This document shows, piece by piece, positions 1 to 6,034 of a stretch of 8,313 nt of DNA. This DNA comes from Alphaproteobacteria bacterium. Lineage in GTDB: Bacteria; Pseudomonadota; Alphaproteobacteria; ATCC43930; CGMCC-115725. The notes beneath the pieces were generated by a model. The model was given only the letters and a program-made list of their open reading frames with translations. It was not told where the DNA came from and ran no database searches. Position 1 is the stretch's first letter; every line of letters starts with the position of its first letter. Position numbers and translations under genes: made by a program. The stretch spans positions 1-8,313 of the forward strand of contig JASHUO010000912.1 in assembly GCA_030039975.1 (NCBI GenBank). Direction: 5' to 3'.

Positions 1-794
1 CGATAGCGCGTCCCGGCGAGAAGGGCGCCCATGTCGAGGGCATAGATCGTGGCGTTGAGCAACACCTCGGGCACTTCTTTCTGCACGATGCGGCGCGCCA
101 GACCTTCGGCGATCGCCGTCTTGCCGACGCCGGGATCGCCGACATAGAGCGGGTTGTTCTTGGAGCGCCGGCACAGGATCTGGATGGTGCGGTCGACCTC
201 GGATTCGCGGCCGATGAGCGGATCGATCTTGCCGTTCTTGGCCTTCTTATTGAGGTTGACGCAATAGGCGTCGAGCGCGTCATGGCCGCGCTTCTGCTGC
301 TTTTCGTTGCCGCGCTCCTCCTCATCCGCGCCTTGCACGCGGCGGGTCTCGGAGCGGCCGGGCGCCTTGGCGATGCCGTGCGAGATATAGTTGACGGCAT
401 CGAAGCGCGTCATGTCCTGCTCCTGCAGGAAATAGACGGCATGGCTCTCGCGCTCGGCGAACATGGCGACGAGCACGTTGGCGCCGGTCACCTCCTCGCG
501 GCCGGAGGATTGGACGTGGATCGCGGCGCGCTGCAGCACGCGCTGGAAGCTCGCGGTCGGCTTCGCATCCTCGACATGGGTCGAAACCAGGTTGACGAGC
601 TCGTTGTCGACGTAGCCCAGCAGATCCCGGCGCAGCTTCTCGAGATCGACCGTGCAGGCGCGGAGCACCGCCACCGCGTCCTGGTCTTCGGTCAGGGCCA
701 GCAAAAGGTGCTCGAGCGTCGCGTATTCGTGCCGCCGCTCATTGGCATAAGCGAGGGCCCGATGCAGCGTCTTTTCAAGGTTGCGCGAGAGCAT
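1..794 (-). CDS. clpA: ATP-dependent Clp protease ATP-binding subunit ClpA (5' part; C-terminal two thirds lie outside the window)
   Basis: ClpA is the double-AAA+ unfoldase that feeds proteins to the ClpP peptidase in the cytoplasm. The frame is open from ATG 794 to the left edge, giving about 264 of the roughly 760 residues usual for the family. Residues 1-145 match the Clp N domain that docks ClpS (start MLSRNLEKTLHRALAYANER, later ATLEHLLLAL and DVNYISHG-like segments). A charged, Glu/Arg/Gln-rich linker follows. The first AAA+ module begins near residue 185 (LDAYCVNLN, GKIDPLIGRE) and has an intact Walker A, GDPGVGKT, at residues 219-226 with Lys225. The sequence stops at LLAGTRYR, before Walker B. 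A purine-rich AAAAGGA lies a little upstream of the start. The gene follows clpS after 41 bp on the same strand, the usual clpS-clpA order, so co-transcription is likely. Identification is very secure; only the missing 3' end is unknown. Confidence 0.97.
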   Translation of the reverse strand, partial: MLSRNLEKTLHRALAYANERRHEYATLEHLLLALTEDQDAVAVLRACTVDLEKLRRDLLGYVDNELVNLVSTHVEDAKPTASFQRVLQRAAIHVQSSGREEVTGANVLVAMFAERESHAVYFLQEQDMTRFDAVNYISHGIAKAPGRSETRRVQGADEEERGNEKQQKRGHDALDAYCVNLNKKAKNGKIDPLIGRESEVDRTIQILCRRSKNNPLYVGDPGVGKTAIAEGLARRIVQKEVPEVLLNATIYALDMGALLAGTRY

Positions 795-835
795 CTACGC
801 CTGATCCTTTTATGGTTCCCACAGGGCTTTCCGCA

Positions 836-1165
836 TCAGTCTTTTTCCAAGGTGCATTGCAGCGGGTGTTGATGTTGCCGGGCGAAATCCATCACTTGGG
901 TCACCTTGGTCTCGGCGACTTCGTAGGTGTAGACGCCGCAGATGCCGACGCCGCGGCGATGGACGTGCAGCATGATGCGCGTCGCTTCCTCCCGGTTCTT
1001 GTTGAAGAACCGCTCCAGGATGTGAACGACGAACTCCATGGGCGTGTAGTCATCGTTCAACATCAGGACCTTGTACATCGACGGCTTCTTCGTCTTCGGC
1101 TTCGCCTTGACGATGACGCCAGTGGCTGGTCCCTCGCCACCGTTCCGCTTCTCGACGTCGCTCAT
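836..1165 (-). CDS. clpS: ATP-dependent Clp protease adaptor protein ClpS
   Basis: ClpS binds N-degron substrates (destabilising N-terminal residues) and delivers them to ClpA. With the start at ATG 1165 the protein has 109 residues. A flexible N-terminal tail precedes the ClpS core at about 28-109. The N-degron pocket residues are present: N37-D38-D39, T41, M43, V46, then M65 and H69 in the helix MLHVH. The C-terminus HQHPLQCTLEKD is nearly identical to what I recall of Caulobacter ClpS. The frame extends further upstream, with GTG 1270 and ATGs at 1249, 1210 and 1201. I prefer 1165 because the tail length then matches alphaproteobacterial homologues and because the extension has much poorer GC at third codon positions (about 15 of 27 codons) than the body. 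The caveat is that the best Shine-Dalgarno match (GAGGAG) precedes ATG 1249, while 1165 has only an adjacent GAGG. It is transcribed toward clpA. Confidence 0.95.
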   Translation of the reverse strand: MSDVEKRNGGEGPATGVIVKAKPKTKKPSMYKVLMLNDDYTPMEFVVHILERFFNKNREEATRIMLHVHRRGVGICGVYTYEVAETKVTQVMDFARQHQHPLQCTLEKD

Positions 1166-1382
1166 CCTCGGCCGATCACGATACGGGTCAGTACGCCCCA
1201 TTCCTCCCATGATATTGGGTTCATCGATCCAGGGGAAAGACCTTTCCATGACTCCTCGCCGACTCTTCACGCCAAGTTGGGAGCGGCTCGCCCTGAACCC
1301 GGGCGCGCGAACCCCGCTTGCCGATGCCTGCGACAGAGTGTAGCAGACGCATGGTTAACGCTCGGAAAAGGCACTCGCGATC
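1166..1382 (-). promoter_or_regulatory. clpS upstream region, promoter expected
   Basis: This is the gap between the phasin terminator and the preferred clpS start, so the clpSA promoter should lie here. Reading the minus strand I see a weak -10-like TACACT near 1340 but no convincing -35 at 16-18 bp. I see no clear heat-shock (sigma-32) promoter either. The part nearest clpS could be translated as an in-frame extension, but its codon use argues against that. Confidence 0.3.
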
Positions 1383-1412
1383 AAAGAAAAACCCGGCCGC
1401 GAAGCCGGGTTT
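1383..1412 (-). terminator. Rho-independent terminator after the phasin gene
   Basis: On the minus strand there is a perfect 9-bp stem, AAACCCGGC / GCCGGGTTT (1404-1412 with 1389-1397), closed by a 6-nt loop TTCGCG. The T-rich tract TTCTTT follows immediately. It begins 26 bp after the phasin stop and lies before the clpS leader. It should end phasin transcription and insulate clpSA. On the plus strand only TTT follows the stem, so it looks directional. Confidence 0.85.
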
Positions 1413-1438
1413 CCAACGACTCGCCGCGGCGGCGCCGG

Positions 1439-1867
1439 TCAGCCGGCGTGCGGGCGAGACAAATTGTGGATCGTCGCCTCGACCCGGCCGCCGAGCGGCG
1501 CGAGGGCTTCGTTGGCGACCTTGACGCTCATCTCCGAGAGCTTGGCGGAGCGCTCGATCAGCCGCTCGAGATTGGCCTTGGCAAATTCGGAATTGAGCTG
1601 GAACACATCTTCCAGGGTCTTGGCGCCGAGCAGCGCCGTCGCGGTCTCCGCCGCCTGCTCGAAGGAGCGGCGCGCATAGAGGATGACCTCCTTACCGATC
1701 GCCTCCAGGCCTTCGGAAAGCGCGGCATTGGCGCGCAGCACTGCGGCAAAATTCTCCCGGCCAAGGTCGGCCAGCTGGTCGTAGCCCGCGAACAGCGCGG
1801 CCGTCGCCTCGCCATTCCCCTGCTTGGTCGTCGTCACCGCGTTTGTCGGCTTCTTCGTCTTCGCCAT
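1439..1867 (-). CDS. Phasin family protein (polyhydroxyalkanoate granule-associated)
   Basis: Phasins are small amphipathic helical proteins that coat polyhydroxyalkanoate granules and control their size and number. With ATG 1867 the protein has 142 residues, normal for the family. It has a Lys/Thr-rich N-terminal tail (MAKTKKPTNAVTTTK), then almost continuous helix with the typical FAGYDQLADLGRENFAAVL opening. The segment EVILYARRSFEQAAETATAL and the stretch LNSEFAKANLERLIERSAKL are also typical of Phasin_2 (PF09361) members. There is no Cys, no Trp, no signal peptide and no membrane segment. ATG 1867 is chosen because TAGGAG sits 8 nt upstream; the frame also contains an earlier ATG at 1897 without such a site. 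It is monocistronic, with its own promoter candidate and terminator. No PHA synthase or depolymerase gene is visible here, so a role on PHA granules rests on the family. Other phasin-like proteins have chaperone-like or unknown roles. Confidence 0.9.
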   Translation of the reverse strand: MAKTKKPTNAVTTTKQGNGEATAALFAGYDQLADLGRENFAAVLRANAALSEGLEAIGKEVILYARRSFEQAAETATALLGAKTLEDVFQLNSEFAKANLERLIERSAKLSEMSVKVANEALAPLGGRVEATIHNLSRPHAG

Positions 1868-1931
1868 CACTGATGCTCCTACCGCCGCGCCCAGCACTCA
1901 GGCAGGGCGTCTATCCCGCAACGCAACACGG

Positions 1932-1961
1932 TTTATATGGCACAACCACGCCAACAATCAA
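1932..1961 (-). promoter_or_regulatory. Candidate sigma-70 promoter of the phasin gene
   Basis: Reading the minus strand, TTGATT (1956-1961) and TATAAA (1932-1937) are separated by 18 bp, four and five matches to the consensus hexamers. Transcription would start near 1925, giving a leader of about 58 nt before ATG 1867. Just upstream, TGCG-T-CGCA at 1972-1980 is an odd-centred perfect dyad that could be a regulator site. The PHA repressor PhaR is described as binding TGC/GCA-type dyads, but assigning it here is a guess. Confidence 0.5.
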
Positions 1962-1982
1962 GTAATATGTGTGCGTCGCAAC

Positions 1983-2000
1983 AAAACCGCCTTACGGCGG
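1983..2000 (-). terminator. Small terminator-like hairpin upstream of the phasin promoter
   Basis: On the minus strand CCGCC-GTAA-GGCGG forms a 5-bp GC stem with a GNRA-type tetraloop, followed by TTTTGTT. The stem is short for an intrinsic terminator. If it works, it would block leftward read-through coming from the carboxypeptidase side before the phasin promoter. It may be fortuitous. Confidence 0.3.
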
Positions 2001-2263
2001 AGACGGGAGCTGCCGGCCGGCACCAGCGCACCGCGCGACGCCGGCAATGGAACGCTCCTCCGATGCGCGACGTTCTCCACTGCCGGTTTCGTCGCACGGA
2101 AAGAACGGAAATCGCCACGTCCGTCGCGCTCGGGAGCGGCTGCCGCGCCCCGTGGAAAAATCTTCGCGGCGCGTCATAGAAAACCTGGACAAGGACTCCA
2201 TGGTTTTTTAATCTCTCTTTGATTGAATCCTATCCCTGGTTTCGGGGGGATTGGGGGAGAACA

Positions 2264-3529
2264 GTGAGTAGTTTAATCGTGCGCGGTGCCCTTCACCGTT
2301 TGGTCTTGGTAAGACTGTCGATCGCCCTGGCCGCCGCGCTGTTTCTCCTGGCCCCGCCGCTCGCAATCGCGAAGACTGAGTCCTACATCGTCATCGACGC
2401 CGGCACCGGCAAAACGCTGGCGGAGAGCAACGCCGATGCGCCGGCGCACCCGGCGTCGCTCACCAAGATGATGACGCTGTACCTGCTGTTCGACGCCCTC
2501 GAAAAAGGAAAAGTGACGCTCGATACGCCGTTCACGGTGTCCCGCTGGGCCGCGTCGCAAGCTCCTTCCAAGCTCAATCTGGTCGCCGGACAGACGATCC
2601 CGGTGCGCGATCTCATCCTCGGCATCGTCACCAAGTCGGCAAATGATGCCGCGGTCACCATCGCCGAGAATCTCGGCGGCAGCGAGCCCGCCTTCGCCCA
2701 GATGATGACGGCGAAGGCGCATGCTCTCGGGATGACGCACACCTTCTATCGCGACGCGTCGGGGTTGCCCAATTCGGGGCAGCTTACAACCGCCCGTGAC
2801 CTCGCCAAGATGGCGCTGGCGCTCTATCGCGATTTCCCAAAGGAATACCACTACTTCGCGACCGAAGAGTTCACCTATAACGGCGTCCACTTCGTGACGC
2901 ACAACCATCTCATGGAGAGCTTCCAGGGGATGGACGGCATCAAGACCGGCTACATCCGCGCCTCGGGCTTCAACCTCGCCGCTTCAGCGATGCGCGACAA
3001 CCGCCGGCTGATCGGCATTGTTCTGGGCGGCGATACGGCCCATGCGCGCGACCTCGAGATGGCTCGCCTACTCAACACGGCCTTCGCCGACCAATCGGCT
3101 CCGGCGGTCACGACCGCAGAGGCGACGGAAGACACCGACCAGCAGCCCTCGCTGACCCGTCGAGCGGCCCATACCTTGGCGGCGCTCTCGCCGGTGGCAC
3201 GCGCCGAAGCCGCGACACCCGCGCGGGTCCGCCATGTGCGCCACGAGGCGGCCGAGCATTGGAGCATCCAGGTTGGCGCCTTTGCCCAGCAGACCGCCGC
3301 GGAGAAGGCCGGCGCCGTCGCCTTGGCGAAGCTGCCGGCCAAGGGCCGCTCGGTTCAGGTGCTGTCGCCCGGGCAGAGCGAGCGCTACTACCGGGCCCGC
3401 ATCGTCAGCTTCTCCGAGCGCGACGCCGAGAGGGCGTGCCGTGCGCTCCACAAGAAGCATCTGCAATGCGCTGTCATCGCGCCGGGCCCGACGCAACAGA
3501 TGGCGGCCGCCCCCACCCATCGCGGCTGA
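2264..3529 (+). CDS. D-alanyl-D-alanine carboxypeptidase (S11 family) with C-terminal SPOR domain
   Basis: This periplasmic low-molecular-weight penicillin-binding protein trims the terminal D-Ala from peptidoglycan pentapeptides. GTG 2264 is preferred because GGGGGAG lies 4 nt upstream; a TTG at 2219 would add 15 residues with no such site. The resulting 421-residue protein starts with a signal peptide (Arg-containing n-region, hydrophobic LSIALAAALFLLAPP, likely cleavage after AIA at residue 36). The serine peptidase motifs are complete: S65-L-T-K68, S125-A-N127 and K227-T-G229. The catalytic domain ends near residue 275. An Ala/Thr-rich linker of about 55 residues follows, then a SPOR domain at 332-407 (HWSIQVGAFAQQ, later YYRARIVSF), which binds glycan strands stripped of stem peptides at division sites. 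A PBP5_C domain and C-terminal amphipathic anchor, as in E. coli DacA, are not apparent. Its 3' end converges on the phosphohexomutase gene. Function is secure; the exact paralogue name (dacA, dacC or dacF) is not. Confidence 0.95.
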   Translation: MSSLIVRGALHRLVLVRLSIALAAALFLLAPPLAIAKTESYIVIDAGTGKTLAESNADAPAHPASLTKMMTLYLLFDALEKGKVTLDTPFTVSRWAASQAPSKLNLVAGQTIPVRDLILGIVTKSANDAAVTIAENLGGSEPAFAQMMTAKAHALGMTHTFYRDASGLPNSGQLTTARDLAKMALALYRDFPKEYHYFATEEFTYNGVHFVTHNHLMESFQGMDGIKTGYIRASGFNLAASAMRDNRRLIGIVLGGDTAHARDLEMARLLNTAFADQSAPAVTTAEATEDTDQQPSLTRRAAHTLAALSPVARAEAATPARVRHVRHEAAEHWSIQVGAFAQQTAAEKAGAVALAKLPAKGRSVQVLSPGQSERYYRARIVSFSERDAERACRALHKKHLQCAVIAPGPTQQMAAAPTHRG

Positions 3530-3530
3530 G

Positions 3531-3573
3531 CTAGGCGCTCCTTTACCGGCTTAGACGCTTTTACCAGCCTAGA
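3531..3573. repeat. Degenerate tandem and inverted repeat in the convergent gene gap
   Basis: The 39-bp space between the two convergent stop codons contains CGCTCCTTTACCGGCTTAGA (3536-3555), followed at once by a similar CGCTTTTACCAGCCTAGA (3556-3573). The pair is flanked by CTAGGC (3531-3536) and its inverse GCCTAG (3567-3572). The second repeat runs into the stop codon of the mutase gene. No strong hairpin plus T-tract is present on either strand, so this is not a typical intrinsic terminator. The 6-bp inverted repeat with its large loop could act as a weak bidirectional one. Confidence 0.4.
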
Positions 3574-4969
3574 AGCTCGGCGGCACGATGCCGCTGGCAC
3601 CAAGCTGCTCGGATAGCAGCGCCTTCAACCGGCCGAGCCCCGCCTCGTCGCGCGCCTCGGCGCGGGCGACGAGAACATCCTGCGTGTTGGACGCGCGCAG
3701 CAGCCACCAGCCATCCTTGGTCCGGACACGCACGCCATCGATATCCGACATGTCGGCGCCGGCGCGTTGCAAGCGCTCGCGGACCTCGGTGATGACGGCA
3801 AATTTGCGGGTCTCAGCGCAGGGAAAGCGCAGCTCCGGCGTATTCACCACCGGCGGCAGTCGGTCGCGCAGCTCGGCGAGACTCTCGCTGCTGCGGCCCA
3901 GGATGCCGAGCAGCCGCACGGCGGCGTAAAGTGCGTCGTCATAGCCGTAATAGCGGTCGGCATAGAAGATGTGGCCGCTCATCTCGCCGGCCAGCGGAGC
4001 GCCGATCTCGGCCATCTTGGTCTTGATCAGGGAATGGCCGGTCCGCCACATCAGCGGGGTGCCACCGAGGCGCGCAACCTCATCGAAGAGGACCTGGCTC
4101 GCCTTGACGTCGGCGATGATCGTCGCGCCCGGCTTCAAGCGGATGATGTCGCCGGCGAGCATGACCATGAACTGATCGCCCCAGAGAATACGGCCCTTGC
4201 CGTCGATGACGCCGATGCGGTCGCCATCGCCGTCGAAGGCGATGCCGAGATCGCAGCCGCGCTCAAGCACCGCCTGCTGCAGCTGTAGCAGATTCTTCAC
4301 TTCGGTCGGGTCGGGATGATGCGCGGGAAACCGGCCATCGATGGTCTCGTTGAGCAGCTCATGCCGGCCGGGCAAGCGCGCGACCAGGCGCTGCAGCACC
4401 TCTCCCGTGGCGCCGTTGCCCGCATCCCAGGCGATGTGGAGCGGCCGTGCGCCGTCGTAGTCGGCGAGAAGACGCGCAACATAGGCGTCGATCACTTGGC
4501 GTTCGCCGGTGCCGCCCCGGCGCTGCGCCGGTGCCGGCGGCGCCGCGGCAACCTGGCCGAGGCGCTGAATATCCGGGCCGAAAAACGGCTTCTTGCCGAG
4601 CATCAGCTTGAAACCGTTGTAGTCGGCGGGATTGTGCGAGCCGGTCACCATCAGCCCGCCATCGACATCGAGCGTGTTGACGGCGAAATAGAGCATCGGC
4701 GTCGGGCCCAACCCGATGCGCAGCGATGCGACGCCGCCTTCGGCCAGCCCCTCGACCAGCGCCGCTTCGAGCGCCGGGGAACTCAGCCGGCCGTCGCGAC
4801 CGACAGCGACGCGCTTGCCGCCGGCCTCCTGAACGATCGCGGCGAAGGCGCGGCCGATGGCGCGAGCGTCGGCCGGGTCGAGGGTTTCACCCACCACGCC
4901 GCGGATGTCGTATTCGCGCAGGATGGTCGGGTTCAGCAGGCGACCGCTCTCGGAGCCCGCGCCGCTCAT
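3569..4969 (-). CDS. Phosphoglucomutase/phosphomannomutase (alpha-D-phosphohexomutase, AlgC/ManB type)
   Basis: This cytosolic enzyme interconverts hexose 6-phosphates and 1-phosphates (glucose and/or mannose) through a phosphoserine. ATG 4969 gives 466 residues, close to P. aeruginosa AlgC (463). It is preferred over ATG 5050, which would run into galU, because GAGGG sits 8 nt upstream and because the homologous region (NPTILREYDIRG) begins soon after. All four signature loops are visible: catalytic TGSHNP with Ser111 (109-114), Mg-binding DGDGDR (246-251), sugar-binding GEMSGH (328-333) and phosphate-binding RASNT (425-429). The last loop continues with Gln-Asp where many homologues have Pro, a mild variation. 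It lies 19 bp after the galU stop on the same strand. Glucose-1-P production for GalU is therefore the likely main role, but the dual-specificity family cannot be resolved to PGM or PMM from sequence alone. Confidence 0.95.
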   Translation of the reverse strand: MSGAGSESGRLLNPTILREYDIRGVVGETLDPADARAIGRAFAAIVQEAGGKRVAVGRDGRLSSPALEAALVEGLAEGGVASLRIGLGPTPMLYFAVNTLDVDGGLMVTGSHNPADYNGFKLMLGKKPFFGPDIQRLGQVAAAPPAPAQRRGGTGERQVIDAYVARLLADYDGARPLHIAWDAGNGATGEVLQRLVARLPGRHELLNETIDGRFPAHHPDPTEVKNLLQLQQAVLERGCDLGIAFDGDGDRIGVIDGKGRILWGDQFMVMLAGDIIRLKPGATIIADVKASQVLFDEVARLGGTPLMWRTGHSLIKTKMAEIGAPLAGEMSGHIFYADRYYGYDDALYAAVRLLGILGRSSESLAELRDRLPPVVNTPELRFPCAETRKFAVITEVRERLQRAGADMSDIDGVRVRTKDGWWLLRASNTQDVLVARAEARDEAGLGRLKALLSEQLGASGIVPPSF

Positions 4970-4988
4970 GGCGAAATCCCTCATCGGC

Positions 4989-5867
4989 TCAGCAATAGCT
5001 GTCGAGAATCTTGCGCACGGCCGCGGCCATGTCCGGCCGGGCAAGGGCAAAGGCGATATTCGCCTGGAGAAAACCGACCTTGTCGCCGCAATCGAATCGC
5101 GTGCCCTCGAAGCGCAGGCCGTGGAAGGGCTTGTTGCCGTGGATCAACTGGGCCAGCGCGTCGGTCAGCTGGATCTCGTTTCCGGCGCCGCGCCCGATGC
5201 GGCCGAGATGGTCGAAAACCTCGGGCTCGAGGATATAGCGGCCGATGATGCTGAGATTGGAGGGTGCTTTCGCCGGGTCGGGTTTTTCGACCACGCCCTT
5301 AACGTTAACGAGCTTGCCCTCCTCGCCTCCGACATCGAGGATGCCGTAGCGGTTGGTGTGCTCGCGTGGCACTTCCATGACCGCCACCATACTGCCCTCG
5401 GCGCCATTCTGCGCCTCGATCATCTGCTTGAGGCAAGGCGTGTCGGCGAGGATGAGGTCGTCGGCCAGCAGCACGGCGAAAGGCTCGTCGCCGATGAGGT
5501 TGCGCGCACACCAGACGGCGTGGCCGAGGCCCAACGGCACTTGCTGGCGGGTATAAGCGACCTGTCCGGGCCGCGGCATCCAGGAGTTGAGCGCGACGAT
5601 TTGCGCGTCTTTGCTGCGCTCTCGGAGCGTCGTCTCGAGCTCGTAGGAATGATCGAAATGGTCCTCGATCGCAGTTTTGGAGCGTCCGGTAACGAAGATG
5701 AACTCCTCAATGCCGGCGGCCTGCGCTTCTTCCACCGCGTATTGAATGAGCGGTTTGTCTACCACCGGCAGCATTTCCTTGGGCATTGCCTTGGTCGCCG
5801 GCAGGAACCGTGTCCCTAGCCCACCGACCGGAAAGACCGCCTTGCGAACGCGCTGTGCCATATACAT
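4989..5867 (-). CDS. galU: UTP--glucose-1-phosphate uridylyltransferase (UDP-glucose pyrophosphorylase)
   Basis: GalU makes UDP-glucose from UTP and glucose-1-P, the donor for exopolysaccharide, cellulose, osmoregulated glucans and lipopolysaccharide cores. The protein has 292 residues, as expected. The nucleotidyltransferase fold is shown by GGLGTRFLPATKAMPKEMLP (15-34), VVDKPLIQYAVEE, the metal/nucleotide loop LADD (134-137), VEKP with the conserved Lys195, GRYIL (209-213) and FDCGDKVG (258-265). A second in-frame ATG at 5861 is equally plausible. The purine run GAAGAG ends only 2 nt before ATG 5867 but 8 nt before ATG 5861, and many homologues start close to MAQRVRKAVFPV. It is the first gene of a two-gene operon with the phosphohexomutase. 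The leader upstream holds an AT-rich tandem repeat that may regulate it. Confidence 0.96.
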   Translation of the reverse strand: MYMAQRVRKAVFPVGGLGTRFLPATKAMPKEMLPVVDKPLIQYAVEEAQAAGIEEFIFVTGRSKTAIEDHFDHSYELETTLRERSKDAQIVALNSWMPRPGQVAYTRQQVPLGLGHAVWCARNLIGDEPFAVLLADDLILADTPCLKQMIEAQNGAEGSMVAVMEVPREHTNRYGILDVGGEEGKLVNVKGVVEKPDPAKAPSNLSIIGRYILEPEVFDHLGRIGRGAGNEIQLTDALAQLIHGNKPFHGLRFEGTRFDCGDKVGFLQANIAFALARPDMAAAVRKILDSYC

Positions 5868-6034
5868 GTCTCTTCGTCGATGGAGGGAGCGTGTTTGGGG
5901 AATAACGGAAAGCCCCAGCCGCTTGTTCCCTTGCGGGTTACTGCGCGGCCCTCGGTCGCATGCCGACTATATATCAGTTTATAACTTCATATTAGTTTAT
6001 AACTTCGGCGCGACCGACAAGCCAGCAGCCAAGA
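5868..6034 (-). promoter_or_regulatory. galU upstream region with AT-rich promoter island
   Basis: These 167 bp separate the J-protein gene from galU. The half nearest galU (5868-5965) is a GC-rich leader. In it TGGGG/CCCCA flank a 12-nt loop around 5895-5916, a weak hairpin. The far half has an abrupt AT-rich block (about 5967-6006) with several TATA-like hexamers, so transcription of galU probably begins there and gives a leader of about 90 nt. I could not fix one -35/-10 pair. An inverted repeat GCGCGAC / GTCGCGC (6008-6014 and 6038-6044) spans the J-protein stop, with a loop too long for a standard terminator. Confidence 0.45.
5971..6006. repeat. Two tandem 18-bp repeats, candidate operator upstream of galU
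   Basis: ATATCAGTTTATAACTTC (5971-5988) is followed directly by ATATTAGTTTATAACTTC (5989-6006), 17 of 18 bases identical. Each copy contains the small dyad AGTT-TAT-AACT. Such an AT-rich tandem array in GC-rich DNA, just upstream of a leader, fits a site bound by two dimers of a regulator or overlapping promoter elements. Which protein binds is unknown. A chance duplication in a decaying spacer is the alternative. Confidence 0.6.

Larger units (their letters stand above)
1868..2263. other. Divergent intergenic region between the phasin and carboxypeptidase genes
   Basis: About 400 bp lie between two divergently transcribed genes. The left third is AT-richer and holds the phasin promoter candidate. 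Around 1983-2000 there is a small terminator-like hairpin. From about 2001 to 2180 the sequence is GC-rich and can be read in several frames, but the translations are Arg-rich, lack family resemblance and have no ribosome binding site, so I call no gene. The right end (2190-2235) is T-rich and probably carries the carboxypeptidase promoter, though I could not place convincing hexamers. No tRNA or recognisable riboswitch was seen. Confidence 0.5.

Noticed and set aside
282..872. Plus-strand open frame opposite clpA
   Set aside because: The opposite strand encodes a textbook ClpA N domain and Walker A. The plus-strand frame is its shadow.
1320..1360. Possible heat-shock promoter for clpSA
   Set aside because: No pair resembling CTTGAA and CCCCAT at proper spacing was found; only a weak TACACT -10-like hexamer is present.
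812..1873. Long plus-strand open frame across clpS, the terminator and the phasin
   Set aside because: It runs antisense through two recognisable genes and through an intrinsic terminator, with no family resemblance.
1824..2222. Plus-strand open frame in the phasin/carboxypeptidase spacer
   Set aside because: It starts inside the phasin gene on the opposite strand, has Arg-rich, low-complexity translation and no ribosome binding site.
4316..5248. Long plus-strand open frame opposite the phosphohexomutase and galU
   Set aside because: Both minus-strand genes have complete catalytic motifs. The plus frame is a high-GC shadow spanning two genes.
4857..5819. 320-residue plus-strand open frame opposite galU
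   Set aside because: This is a codon-bias shadow of galU; the minus-strand protein is unmistakable.
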